A stretch of 64,000 bases of DNA from Clostridium drakei (GTDB lineage: Bacteria; Bacillota; Clostridia; Clostridiales; Clostridiaceae): the NCBI RefSeq assembly GCF_000633595.2, contig NZ_JIBU02000020.1, positions 44,423 through 108,422 of the forward strand. Direction: 5' to 3'. The first letter of the stretch is position 1, and the number at the start of each line of letters is the position of its first letter. The notes beneath the pieces were generated by a model that was given only the letters and a program-made list of their open reading frames with translations, ran no database searches and was not told where the DNA came from. Below are positions 56,075-64,000 of this stretch, in pieces. The position numbers and the translations under genes were made by a program.

Positions 56075-56124
56075 TTTAATTTAATATTATTATAATCGTT
56101 TTCTTTTAAAATTACAATAGTTTT

Positions 56125-56140
56125 TTGTTAACGTGTGCAA
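56125..56140. promoter_or_regulatory. Hexuronate operator upstream of the uxaC promoter
   Basis: TTGTTAACGTGTGCAA lies just upstream of a good promoter (TTGTAA, 17 bases, TATAAT) for uxaC. With the site at 56059 it brackets the promoter, which would allow looping by a tetrameric LacI-type protein. Confidence 0.75.
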
Positions 56141-56194
56141 AATTATTTAAATAAAAAATTTTTTCAAATAATTTTTACCATATAACCTTACTAT

Positions 56195-57244
56195 TTATCC
56201 TATATCCTCAACATATATTCGTGCTTTTTCGCTCCAAGTATCTTTTGGTGCTATTGTTTTAAATCCTGTTATATCTTTATCTAAGCTAACATTAGGAGCA
56301 TTTATAACACAAGTTTGAGGCTCTATACACACATATTTCTTATCACCCATATCATTCCATATAACTATATGTTTATATTCTTCACCCATTTCATATACAA
56401 CTCTCATATTTTTAGATGAATCTTCAATTATTGCACCATGAAATTTTGATCCATCAAGCTCTATATTTTCTAGTGTATAATGAGCTTCTATTTTATATCC
56501 TAATGGCATTACCCCTTCATTAGCATACTTCTTTTCTGCTTCCGTTAAATCTAATATTTCTCCTGTTGGTAAATTTCTTTCATCTTGTACCCACCTTTTA
56601 CCTATGGACATTATTACTCTATAATCTTCATCTTTACTTTCTAAATTGTAAGGCACATTAAAAGCTGTATGATATCCTATACCTATTGGCATTTTTTCAC
56701 TACCTAGATTAATAATACTTGTAGTTTGTTTTAGTCCTTTATTAGAAAGATTATACAGTAATTTAAATTGAAATTCATGAGGTAAATACTTATAAAAACT
56801 ATGCTCCTTATTAAAATTAAAAATGGCCTCTATTTCAACTTGATCTTCAGAAATAATTTCTTTTTTTGTTATTTCCCATTTATCATTTTTTATAAATCCA
56901 TGAATATAGTTATGATTTTTAGGCTCATTTATAGGAAACTGATATACCTTATTGCCTAGTTTAAATTTCCCATCTTCTATTCTATTTGGCGGAAATAATA
57001 ATGGTATCCCATATACTTGAGGTCTTTCTTTAAATTTTTCAAATTCTAAATTATCATTGGGACTTCTAAGTATACTTACTCCCTTAAAAACATTTTTTAA
57101 TTCTACTATATTTGCTCCTACTTCTGGTACCATAAGCGCCTCATATCCACCTGCGTTAAAACGGATAGCCTTATGATTTTTCCATAAAACTTCTTTTATA
57201 CTAGCATGTTCATTTTTGTTATTAATCAAACTTATCATCTCCAT
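56195..57244 (-). CDS. Aldose 1-epimerase family protein
   Basis: A 349-residue galactose-mutarotase-like beta-sandwich protein with FPPNRIEDGKFKLGNKVYQF, HNYIHGFIKNDKWEI (His pair) and the catalytic-type Glu in CIEPQTC. It probably interconverts anomers of the hexuronate or a related sugar before isomerisation. It belongs to the regulon because two operators precede it. ATG at 57244 is used, but TTG at 57232 has a better-spaced GGAG. Confidence 0.82.
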   Translation of the reverse strand: MEMISLINNKNEHASIKEVLWKNHKAIRFNAGGYEALMVPEVGANIVELKNVFKGVSILRSPNDNLEFEKFKERPQVYGIPLLFPPNRIEDGKFKLGNKVYQFPINEPKNHNYIHGFIKNDKWEITKKEIISEDQVEIEAIFNFNKEHSFYKYLPHEFQFKLLYNLSNKGLKQTTSIINLGSEKMPIGIGYHTAFNVPYNLESKDEDYRVIMSIGKRWVQDERNLPTGEILDLTEAEKKYANEGVMPLGYKIEAHYTLENIELDGSKFHGAIIEDSSKNMRVVYEMGEEYKHIVIWNDMGDKKYVCIEPQTCVINAPNVSLDKDITGFKTIAPKDTWSEKARIYVEDIG

Positions 57245-57265
57245 ATTTATTTTTGCACTTAATTA

Positions 57266-57281
57266 TTGTTATCGTTAACAA
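57266..57281. promoter_or_regulatory. Hexuronate operator in the epimerase leader
   Basis: TTGTTATCGTTAACAA, one mismatch from the consensus palindrome, 22 bases ahead of the epimerase start. Confidence 0.72.
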
Positions 57282-57330
57282 TAATCAAAATATAATTTTA
57301 TGATTATTAGTTAATACATATGTTTCTTTA

Positions 57331-57346
57331 TTGTTAACGTTAACAA
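57331..57346. promoter_or_regulatory. Consensus hexuronate operator
   Basis: TTGTTAACGTTAACAA, a perfect palindrome, in the 504-base gap between the epimerase gene and the plus-strand surface protein gene. It pairs with the site at 57266. The rest of the gap is AT-rich and no other element was recognised. Confidence 0.78.
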
Positions 57347-57748
57347 TTGTTATGTTATCATTATACAATACTTTTTGAATATTTATCAATAGTGTTTCAA
57401 TTTTTTTGTTTATAATTAAACTTATAAATATGCCAATTCTTAAAAAAACCTTATTTTAATGTTCAAATACTAGTAAATTTTAATTCTTTGCTATATAATG
57501 GTCTTGTTTAATAAGCATCATTGTTAATAGCCTATTTTCTATTCAAATAAGATGCATAAGTATTAATAAATAATCTAGTTAAATTAAGAAAAATTAAATT
57601 AAACAAATCATAGATTTTGGGTTACTGCTTATGTTGCCTGTCATATTTATTAATGTGGACTAGCACCTTGTAGTGTTTTAAGTATTTTTTTGCCTTAATT
57701 TAACAATAAAATAATTGTAATCATTTTATAACAAAAGGATGTATATTT

Positions 57749-59206
57749 ATGAAAAGACCAACAAGAATAAAAAAATATAAAAAAGCCAGAAAAATTAAAT
57801 TTCTGATTTCAGCTTTTTTTATTTTACTAGTTTTAGCTGCCTGTTTTTGGGGATTTAAGTTCTACAATTCAAAAAAACTATCTAATAATGTAAAAGTATC
57901 AGCTAATAACCCTGAAAAAACTAAGTGTAAAAAAAATAAAACTGCAGATAGTATACCAAAGAGTGTACTAAATTCTAATACTGAGACTAAGGATTCCGAA
58001 AATAAAGATATAAGAAAATTTCCATATCCATTTAAATCTATGCTTTCTATATGCTCTGACATAGATGATGCTACCTTAGAAGAATTTCAAACTTACCATA
58101 AATTTTTGAACACCAAGGAAAAAACTCCTTATGGTGAAGGTTTAGGCTTAGATATTGGAGATTCATTTTGGATGTATATGGGCGATAATATGAACTCCAC
58201 AGTTGATACCGAGGGGCATGGAGTAGACCATATAATGACATTTTTTAATGGAACCAGTAAAACAGAAAAACATAATGCTGACGAAATGATTCATTTTATG
58301 CGTTCAGGATGGATAGATTCTATTCATACTTTTGGGGACTTTTCAACCAAAAACGAAAAAAATACCCTTTTTAATAGAAATTTAGCCGAAAATGCTTGGA
58401 ATACTTTAAACTCCCTAGGTTTTAAACCTACAATTTGGATAAACCATGGTAACAAATCTAATAAACAAAATTTTGGTGCTCATGGCACTTCAAATTTTAT
58501 GAATTACCAACAAGGTGATAATCCTAATTCATCTTACTACCATACAGATTTAACTATGCAAAATGGTATTAAATATGTATGGAATTCTTTAAGTGATTCT
58601 AATTTTGGGCATAGTTATCCACTTTATGAGCTATCCTTGAGAGATGGACAAAAAGTTTGGGGATTTTATAGATATACCAATAATATGGTAGATGGTAAAA
58701 TGGATTGGACATGGACTCCAGAACATATTCATCGTCAGCTTACTAAGGATAACTTGGATAGCATCGTAAATAATAATCAATACAGCATAGTAGCTCAACA
58801 TTTTGGTGTCAGCACAGAATATTTGTTTAAAACAGAAAATATACAATCTTTGAAATTACTAAAAGAATATGAAACTAATAATAAAATATTGGTAGCCAAA
58901 ACTTCTAGGCTTCTAAACTATGCTAATGTTCATAAATATCTAATGTTTAATAAGTTGACTGAAGATGGTAAGACTTATATTAATATAAGTTCTATAGATG
59001 ATCCTATATTCGGGAAGTCCACTCCTACTATTGATAATATACGTGGAATTACTTTTTATTGTGATGATCCAGAAAACACAGTATTGCTGTTAAACAAAAC
59101 TAAAATAAGCAGTGATGATTTGCAAGTAAATCCTAAAGATGAAGCTGGAAAAGCTAGTATATCTATTAAATGGTTTAACCCAGACTATACGGATTATACA
59201 AAGTAA
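57749..59206 (+). CDS. Membrane-anchored protein with deacetylase-like barrel, function unknown
   Basis: The protein has 485 residues: a basic N-terminus, one membrane anchor (KFLISAFFILLVLAACFWGF, about 17-36), a polar linker, and an extracellular domain from about residue 90. FKSMLSICSDIDDA, DSIHTFGDFS and KPTIWINHGNKSN resemble the Asp-Asp and His motifs of polysaccharide-deacetylase-type barrels, but the family is not certain. It lies among cell-wall enzymes and is followed directly by a hairpin repeat. AAAGGATG precedes ATG. Confidence 0.55.
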   Translation: MKRPTRIKKYKKARKIKFLISAFFILLVLAACFWGFKFYNSKKLSNNVKVSANNPEKTKCKKNKTADSIPKSVLNSNTETKDSENKDIRKFPYPFKSMLSICSDIDDATLEEFQTYHKFLNTKEKTPYGEGLGLDIGDSFWMYMGDNMNSTVDTEGHGVDHIMTFFNGTSKTEKHNADEMIHFMRSGWIDSIHTFGDFSTKNEKNTLFNRNLAENAWNTLNSLGFKPTIWINHGNKSNKQNFGAHGTSNFMNYQQGDNPNSSYYHTDLTMQNGIKYVWNSLSDSNFGHSYPLYELSLRDGQKVWGFYRYTNNMVDGKMDWTWTPEHIHRQLTKDNLDSIVNNNQYSIVAQHFGVSTEYLFKTENIQSLKLLKEYETNNKILVAKTSRLLNYANVHKYLMFNKLTEDGKTYINISSIDDPIFGKSTPTIDNIRGITFYCDDPENTVLLLNKTKISSDDLQVNPKDEAGKASISIKWFNPDYTDYTK

Positions 59207-59221
59207 CTTAGTACTCTATAT

Positions 59222-59380
59222 AAGCATATTGCGACTCAAGCGTATGTAAGCGAAGTAACTTTCAACTGTATTCCGGCTGATATATGCTGTGAAGGAAAAC
59301 TCACTTCATTAAGAAGTTCACATCTTCCTTCACAGCATATATCAGTCTCCATACAGTTGAAAGTTACTTCTTAGTGCATT
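59222..59380 (+). repeat. Hairpin repeat element at the end of the deacetylase-like gene
   Basis: Arms of 45 bases (59252-59296 and 59326-59370) pair with few mismatches. The left arm, with AAGCGAAGTAACTTTCAACT, occurs again at 63963-64000 in the same orientation. The element begins about 16 bases after the stop codon, as does its sister behind the NlpC gene. Confidence 0.75.
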
Positions 59381-59507
59381 GCGTATACACATAATACATT
59401 ATTGCATGACTCTCAATAGAAAGCTCAGCTTTCATAATATATTTTATACATTAAATTTCTTCCAAATTATACTCAAAAACGCTTCCACTTTTTATAGAAA
59501 CAATTTA

Positions 59508-59804
59508 TTAACTAGACAAATTTTTAATCCATTTTTTAGTTTCTTTTAACCTAAAAGAATTACCATTCATATTAATCATGTATGACTTATAAGTAAGTAT
59601 GTCAGTCATTGCCGCTGTCATTACTGGATCTTGAAATATCTCTCCTCATCTGTCGAAAGACAGGTTAGTTGTAACTATTGTTGATTTTATTTCAGTTGTA
59701 GGTTCTTTTTCTGTTCTACCTATAAATTTCTTTACTGCAACTTTCATATTGTCATAAACCATAGTTCTATATACACCTTGAATTTTTTCAAAGAATAGTG
59801 CATG
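59508..59804 (-). pseudogene. Chimeric IS21 relic: istA fragment fused to istB fragment
   Basis: One frame reads EKIQGVYRTMVYDNMKVAVK and RTEKEPTTE, typical of the IstA transposase. It then passes directly into STIVTTNLSFDR, stop, GEIFQDPVMTAAMTDILTYK and KETKKW, typical of the C-terminus of the IstB helper ATPase. An internal TGA (59646-59648) replaces an expected Trp. A deletion has removed the end of istA and most of istB. More decayed IS-like sequence may extend to about 60000. Confidence 0.7.
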
Positions 59805-60044
59805 TGATTATAAAAAACAGTTGGCATTTTATTTTTTCTACAACCTCCTCAGTTAAAACTTTTCTTTTTTTTACCACCATAATACTTGGGATCTTCTACT
59901 ATATCTGATATGATATCTGCCTTTTTACATCATCTCCACCAACTTCTCTTACATTAATTTTCCATAAGAGGGTTTATTTTATGTAAAGTGGAAGAGTTTT
60001 TTAATAAATTTATGGTATAGTATTAATATGTAAAAATAATAAAT

Positions 60045-60475
60045 CTCTTTTAAAGTATTTCTATAAATGTAGAAAGTAACTTGCTTTTAAATAAAATATA
60101 TTAGTCTATCAGCAAGCTACGCCTTAATTTTTAAGCATTATAAGTTGCGATTATAAATGTAATTTTGACTTACTAAAACTACTTATAACAATGTAATTAT
60201 AAACATAAACTTGAAGTTACTAGTTTGGATTTTAACTTTTATGTAGTTATATATGGTAAGTGGTTCATCACATAAGCTAAATTGTTTTAGTATTATTCTT
60301 AGCTTGAAGATTTGGAAAGCCTTAGAACTTTAGTCCTGTCTGAGGGAACCGAGTTTGACAAAGTTCTTAGGTTTTCCAAATCTTCAAGCTTTAGAATAAT
60401 TAAAACATTTAGCAGTGATGAACCACTTACCATATATCACGGAATAAAAGTTAAAATCCAAACTTCCACTGCAAC
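60045..60475. repeat. Dispersed repeat with very long hairpin, copy 2
   Basis: The right half is an inverted repeat with arms of about 105-109 bases (60222-60330 and 60361-60464) around a 30-base loop. The left half and the hairpin core match 42700-43050. It lies directly behind the CWB2-GH18 gene and has no open frame. A MITE-like element or a structured RNA are both possible. Confidence 0.75.
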
Positions 60476-60496
60476 TTTATGAAGCTTCATTTTAAT

Positions 60497-62407
60497 TTAA
60501 TTATTAAGTTTTTTGTTTATCATATCCCAATAATCAGCATTTTCTAATCCTAATCTCCATATAGCAACTCCAGCTAAATTATAGTTATTTACAAGGTCTA
60601 GTTTATAGCCAATGCTTGTACTATTTTCGAACCATACGCTATGGTAGACACCATAGTTATCATTATAATTGAAATATGGGCTTTTAGATGTTGAGTCCCA
60701 TTTAACTTGGACACCATTCTTGTATGCTTTATTATAAGCTTGATTTATAGTATAAGCATCTGCACTACTGCTATTTGATGACCAATCATATCCATATGAT
60801 GCTAAACCCAACATTATTTTATCATTAGGAATAACATTAATTGCATAATTAATTATTTTTTCTACCCATCCTATAGATGCAATGGCTCCTGGTGAACCAC
60901 CTGACCAATGTTCATCATAAGTCATTATCATAACTTTATCTGAAAATTTTCCAATCTCACTGTAATCATATGCTCCAGTTCCAGCTTCTTTAGGATTGTC
61001 TACAATTTTTGCTGGAATCGATACTGTTACTTCAAAGCCTTGTGAATGAAGTGTATTATATAAGTCTTTTATAAATTGTGTGAATTCACCCCTGTTATAA
61101 TAAAATATACCTTCTAAATCTACATTTACCCCTTTATAGTTGTTTTTCTTTAAAACATCCAATATATTATTTATCAAATTTTGCCTATTTTGATCACTTT
61201 CTAACAGAACTTTAGTTATATTTCCATTAAAAGAATTTGATATCATAGCATAAGTTGAGATCTTATTTGCATTTGCATATTCTATTTGTTCTTGAGGTGC
61301 ACTACCAGTTATATTCCCTAATCCATCCACATTATAACTATCCGTTGCAATACCATCGATTAACCCTGAGTAGCTAACCAAAGACTTATATGATAAGTCA
61401 TCTCCTGAATAGTAAGAAGCTGTATATGCTAGTACACTTTTTGTAGGAAATAAAATTGATTGTACAAGTTTATCAGATATAATTCCACTGCCACCTAACA
61501 CTTTAAAATAATCTATATCACTTAGTTTTGACTTAATTAAGCTTCTAGCTTTAAAATAATTTGTATTTAACAATACAATTGGTGAATTACTTTTTCCTGC
61601 AGCAGCAGAACCACATAATGCATCTGGGAAATCTTCTCCTGAAGTTAAATATGTAGTTTTAAAATTTAAATCTGTTGAAAATTCATTTATAATAGCTAAA
61701 TTAGTTTCATACCTATCACTTCCATTTAATCTTTTAACATTTGCTATATTTTTTATAGAATTACTACTTACAACTCCAGTACCACCTAATACATAACACT
61801 TCTTTATTTCATTGTCATTTATATATTCTTTAACACTATATGGAATAACATCAGTATTGGTAAGAATTATGGGCATAGCTTTCATAGCGGCTACAGGTGC
61901 TATAGATAATGCATCCGGAAAATTTTCACCATATGTCAATACAATTTCATCACTTTGTCCTAATTCCTTTGCTACTTTTATACTGGTTTCATACCTATCT
62001 TGTCCACCTATTCGAATCGTATTTATATTATTATCATTTAATTCTTTTTCAATGCTAGGAAGTATAACACCTTCCCCACCTACTATAAAAACCTGTTTAG
62101 TTTTTAATCTCTTAATTTCATCAAATACTTGAGAATTCAAACTGTTTCCTTTAGTTATCAAGACAGGAGCACTATATTTTTTTGCAAGTGGAACAGCACA
62201 AATAGCATCTGGGAAATCCTCACCTGAAGCCAAAATAGCATAATCTGATTGATTCCAACTATCTTGTGAAACCTTTACTGCCGTTTCATATCTATCTACT
62301 CCTCCAATTCTTACACTATTTGGAGCTGCAGATACCTTTGTTACTAAAGCAAAAAACAAAACCATAATTGTATAAAATGTTACGTAAGATTTTTTAATTG
62401 TAATCAT
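60497..62407 (-). CDS. Cell-wall-anchored GH18 glycosidase with CWB2 repeats
   Basis: A 636-residue secreted protein: signal peptide (about 1-27), three cell-wall-binding type 2 repeats (about 30-310; each with R-I-x-G-x-D-R-Y-E-T and S-G-E-x-F-P-D-A), and a C-terminal glycoside hydrolase family 18 domain with NYKGVNVDLEGIFYY (catalytic D-x-E) and KVMIMTYDEHWSGG. It probably cleaves peptidoglycan or another GlcNAc polymer while bound to the wall. GH18 domains of this kind occur in spore cortex and peptidoglycan hydrolases. AGGAGG precedes ATG. Confidence 0.9.
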   Translation of the reverse strand: MITIKKSYVTFYTIMVLFFALVTKVSAAPNSVRIGGVDRYETAVKVSQDSWNQSDYAILASGEDFPDAICAVPLAKKYSAPVLITKGNSLNSQVFDEIKRLKTKQVFIVGGEGVILPSIEKELNDNNINTIRIGGQDRYETSIKVAKELGQSDEIVLTYGENFPDALSIAPVAAMKAMPIILTNTDVIPYSVKEYINDNEIKKCYVLGGTGVVSSNSIKNIANVKRLNGSDRYETNLAIINEFSTDLNFKTTYLTSGEDFPDALCGSAAAGKSNSPIVLLNTNYFKARSLIKSKLSDIDYFKVLGGSGIISDKLVQSILFPTKSVLAYTASYYSGDDLSYKSLVSYSGLIDGIATDSYNVDGLGNITGSAPQEQIEYANANKISTYAMISNSFNGNITKVLLESDQNRQNLINNILDVLKKNNYKGVNVDLEGIFYYNRGEFTQFIKDLYNTLHSQGFEVTVSIPAKIVDNPKEAGTGAYDYSEIGKFSDKVMIMTYDEHWSGGSPGAIASIGWVEKIINYAINVIPNDKIMLGLASYGYDWSSNSSSADAYTINQAYNKAYKNGVQVKWDSTSKSPYFNYNDNYGVYHSVWFENSTSIGYKLDLVNNYNLAGVAIWRLGLENADYWDMINKKLNN

Positions 62408-62764
62408 TTTTTCCTCCTAGTATAACTTGTATTTATCCTAATTATAATTATTTATGAAATTAGATTACAATTCAATAAGTATATTTATCCTTATATTCCA
62501 TAGTTTAAGTTTATTATATTTAACTTAGCTTTCGAACATACAATTTTAACGTAGTACAATTACATTACAATATAGCTTCTTAATCTTATTCTATCAATAC
62601 TACTAGCAGTACCCCCAATTACTTAAAAGTTTAAACAATGTTTACTATAGTATTGTAAACCTGAAAACATTTTACCACTATTTGCGTATTGCCTATATTA
62701 CATTGCCCAAATATAATTATATTTGTACTTAATCCCAAAATTAATGATACAAGGAGATTAATTT
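62408..62764. other. Divergent promoter region between two cell-wall enzyme genes
   Basis: A 357-base AT-rich gap between the minus-strand CWB2-GH18 gene and the plus-strand NlpC/P60 gene. It contains GTTTACTATAGTATTGTAAAC, an imperfect palindrome near 62639-62659. No other feature was seen. Confidence 0.4.
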
Positions 62765-63922
62765 ATGAAGATATTTAAATCTAAGTTATTAGTCACTCTA
62801 TTTCTAGCTACTTCTATAATTGCTCCTATTCAAAGTGTAAATGCTGCTTCTCAACAATCTATAACTAGGAGCGAATCAGAACAAAGAGCGTTAAATATAA
62901 TTAATTTAACTTGGAATTACTCTGCTGATAAAAATGGAACTTTGCCTGCTAATTATACCTCGAGTGTCACACAACCTAGCCAATTTAAAGATACAACAAC
63001 GGTTACAACTACTGGTATTCCCTACAACTGGGGTGGACAAGATTCTCTTGACTCAAATTCCTATGGCTCACCTTGGCTGAACTTTTTAGATGCTGTGAAT
63101 AAAGGTGCCTTTACCGGAAACGTTAACACCGATGCTGGTTATGGATATATTTCTGGTACTGCTGGTATAGATTGTTCTGGTTTTGTACAAGCTACCTTTA
63201 ATATAAAAGACTCTAAGTTGTCAACTTCATCTATTTTTGATACTTATTTTACTAAAATCAATCTAAACGATATTAAACATATGGATATACTCGATAAACC
63301 TTATGATCATGTAGTTATTTTTGATAAATGGGGTACTTTAAATGGAGTTAATGGCGCTTTTACTTACGAATCCACACCAGATCAAACTTACGGTGGCATA
63401 CAAGGTACTAAAAAATATTTTATAAGTATGAATGAAATTAATAAAGGGTATATTGCAGGAAGGTATGTAAATATAGTTGAAGATTCTTCTAGCACTAGTA
63501 ATATTCCTCATCCAGTAAATGCTGGTATATTTGCTAAAATAACAAATGTAACTACTGCAGCAAATTTTAGATCTAAAGCTTCTACAGATTCATATATTAT
63601 TGGTACTACACCTCGAGACACTATAGTATATTTAATTGATTATTCAGCAGGTTGGTATCAAATAAGTTACAATGGACAAGCCGGTTGGATATGGGGCAAC
63701 CTAATTACCTCTATTCCCAGTGGTAAATATGTTGCTATAAATAAAGCCTATCAGCTAAATATAAGAAATAATCCATCAACATCAGCTGCTATAGTTGGTT
63801 ATCTAAACCAAAATCAATATGCTGAAGTAATTGACTACTCAATTGATGGCAAATGGTTAAAAATTCGTATAAATGGAATTGAAGGCTATGCTTCTGGTGC
63901 TTATTTAAGATATATATACTAA
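62765..63922 (+). CDS. Secreted NlpC/P60-type peptidase with two SH3 domains
   Basis: A 385-residue protein: signal peptide ending near VNAAS (about residue 28), a catalytic domain with Cys137 in AGIDCSGFVQATF and His182 in YDHVVIF, and two bacterial SH3 domains (about 255-315 and 325-385; NFRSKASTDSYIIGT and LNIRNNPSTSAAIVG). It likely cuts peptide bonds in peptidoglycan, with the SH3 domains binding the wall. The catalytic domain is larger and more diverged than in standard NlpC proteins. AAGGAG precedes ATG. Confidence 0.85.
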   Translation: MKIFKSKLLVTLFLATSIIAPIQSVNAASQQSITRSESEQRALNIINLTWNYSADKNGTLPANYTSSVTQPSQFKDTTTVTTTGIPYNWGGQDSLDSNSYGSPWLNFLDAVNKGAFTGNVNTDAGYGYISGTAGIDCSGFVQATFNIKDSKLSTSSIFDTYFTKINLNDIKHMDILDKPYDHVVIFDKWGTLNGVNGAFTYESTPDQTYGGIQGTKKYFISMNEINKGYIAGRYVNIVEDSSSTSNIPHPVNAGIFAKITNVTTAANFRSKASTDSYIIGTTPRDTIVYLIDYSAGWYQISYNGQAGWIWGNLITSIPSGKYVAINKAYQLNIRNNPSTSAAIVGYLNQNQYAEVIDYSIDGKWLKIRINGIEGYASGAYLRYIY

Positions 63923-63933
63923 TCAACCCAGCT

Positions 63934-64000
63934 TTCGGAATTTAAAAATATTATGACGTAAGCATATGTAAGCGAAGTAACTTTCAACTGTATTCCGGCT
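63934..64000 (+). repeat. Hairpin repeat element behind the NlpC gene, cut by the window end
   Basis: The stretch from 63963 to the edge repeats the left arm of the element at 59222-59380 almost exactly. The flank CTTTCGGAATTTAAAAATAT resembles that of the element at 42309. It starts about 12 bases behind the stop codon. Confidence 0.7.

Noticed and set aside
45174..57244. Glucuronate-specific branch (uxuA/uxuB) in the regulon
   Set aside because: The dehydratase and oxidoreductase match UxaA and UxaB; no mannonate enzymes are present in the window.

Overview
The window is AT-rich DNA with strong GGAGG-type ribosome binding sites. It carries a CWB2 cell-wall-binding protein, an anaerobe-style galacturonate pathway and genes typical of Firmicutes. 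I read it as the chromosome of a Clostridium-like bacterium; the species cannot be fixed from the sequence alone. No rRNA, tRNA or CRISPR array was seen.

Region 1 (about 0.3-7.4 kb, minus strand) is a complete lasso-peptide cluster in transcription order N-K-B1-B2-C-A-D: nucleotidyltransferase, HPr-kinase-like kinase, PqqD-like leader-binding protein, transglutaminase-like leader peptidase, asparagine-synthetase-like cyclase, a 45-residue precursor at 2101-2238, and an ABC exporter. The precursor gene has an excellent ribosome binding site. This is the most attractive specialised system in the window. The kinase and nucleotidyltransferase predict a phosphorylated and possibly sugar-decorated lasso peptide, but the precursor ends Ser-Ala rather than in the C-terminal Ser known from paeninodin-type substrates.

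Region 2 (about 7.6-27.7 kb, minus strand) is a Wzx/Wzy-type exopolysaccharide locus. It has an initiating sugar-phosphate transferase, a GDP-mannose to GDP-fucose branch (manC, gmd, fcl), UDP-glucose dehydrogenase, a fused Wzz/tyrosine-kinase-like protein, six glycosyltransferases, polymerase, flippase, and a beta-helix protein whose last 31 codons lie behind an in-frame stop. Two paralogous NarL/LuxR-type regulators with degenerate receiver domains sit at its upstream end. A fragment of a probable LytR-CpsA-Psr gene lies at the left edge.

Region 3 (28.4-40.0 kb) holds a DUF815 ATPase and a sugar/polyol operon: split transketolase, GPH-type transporter, zinc dehydrogenase and a divergent AraC regulator. 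A short-chain dehydrogenase remnant shows the operon is eroding. A flotillin/NfeD pair and a DUF1016 (YhcG-type) protein lacking a key catalytic aspartate follow.

Region 4 (40.2-45.1 kb) has two ECF sigma/anti-sigma pairs separated by repeat elements. Region 5 (45.1-57.3 kb) is a galacturonate regulon (uxaC, uxaB, uxaA, kdgK, eda, transporter, epimerase, chemoreceptor, LacI regulator) with six matching palindromic operators.

Region 6 (57.7-64 kb) contains three cell-surface proteins: a membrane-anchored deacetylase-like protein, a CWB2-GH18 protein and an NlpC/P60-SH3 protein. They are interspersed with hairpin repeats and an IS21 remnant. Several dispersed repeat families occur between 36 and 64 kb. 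One family sits directly behind stop codons in gene orientation, and another (two copies) contains a hairpin with arms of about 105 bp.
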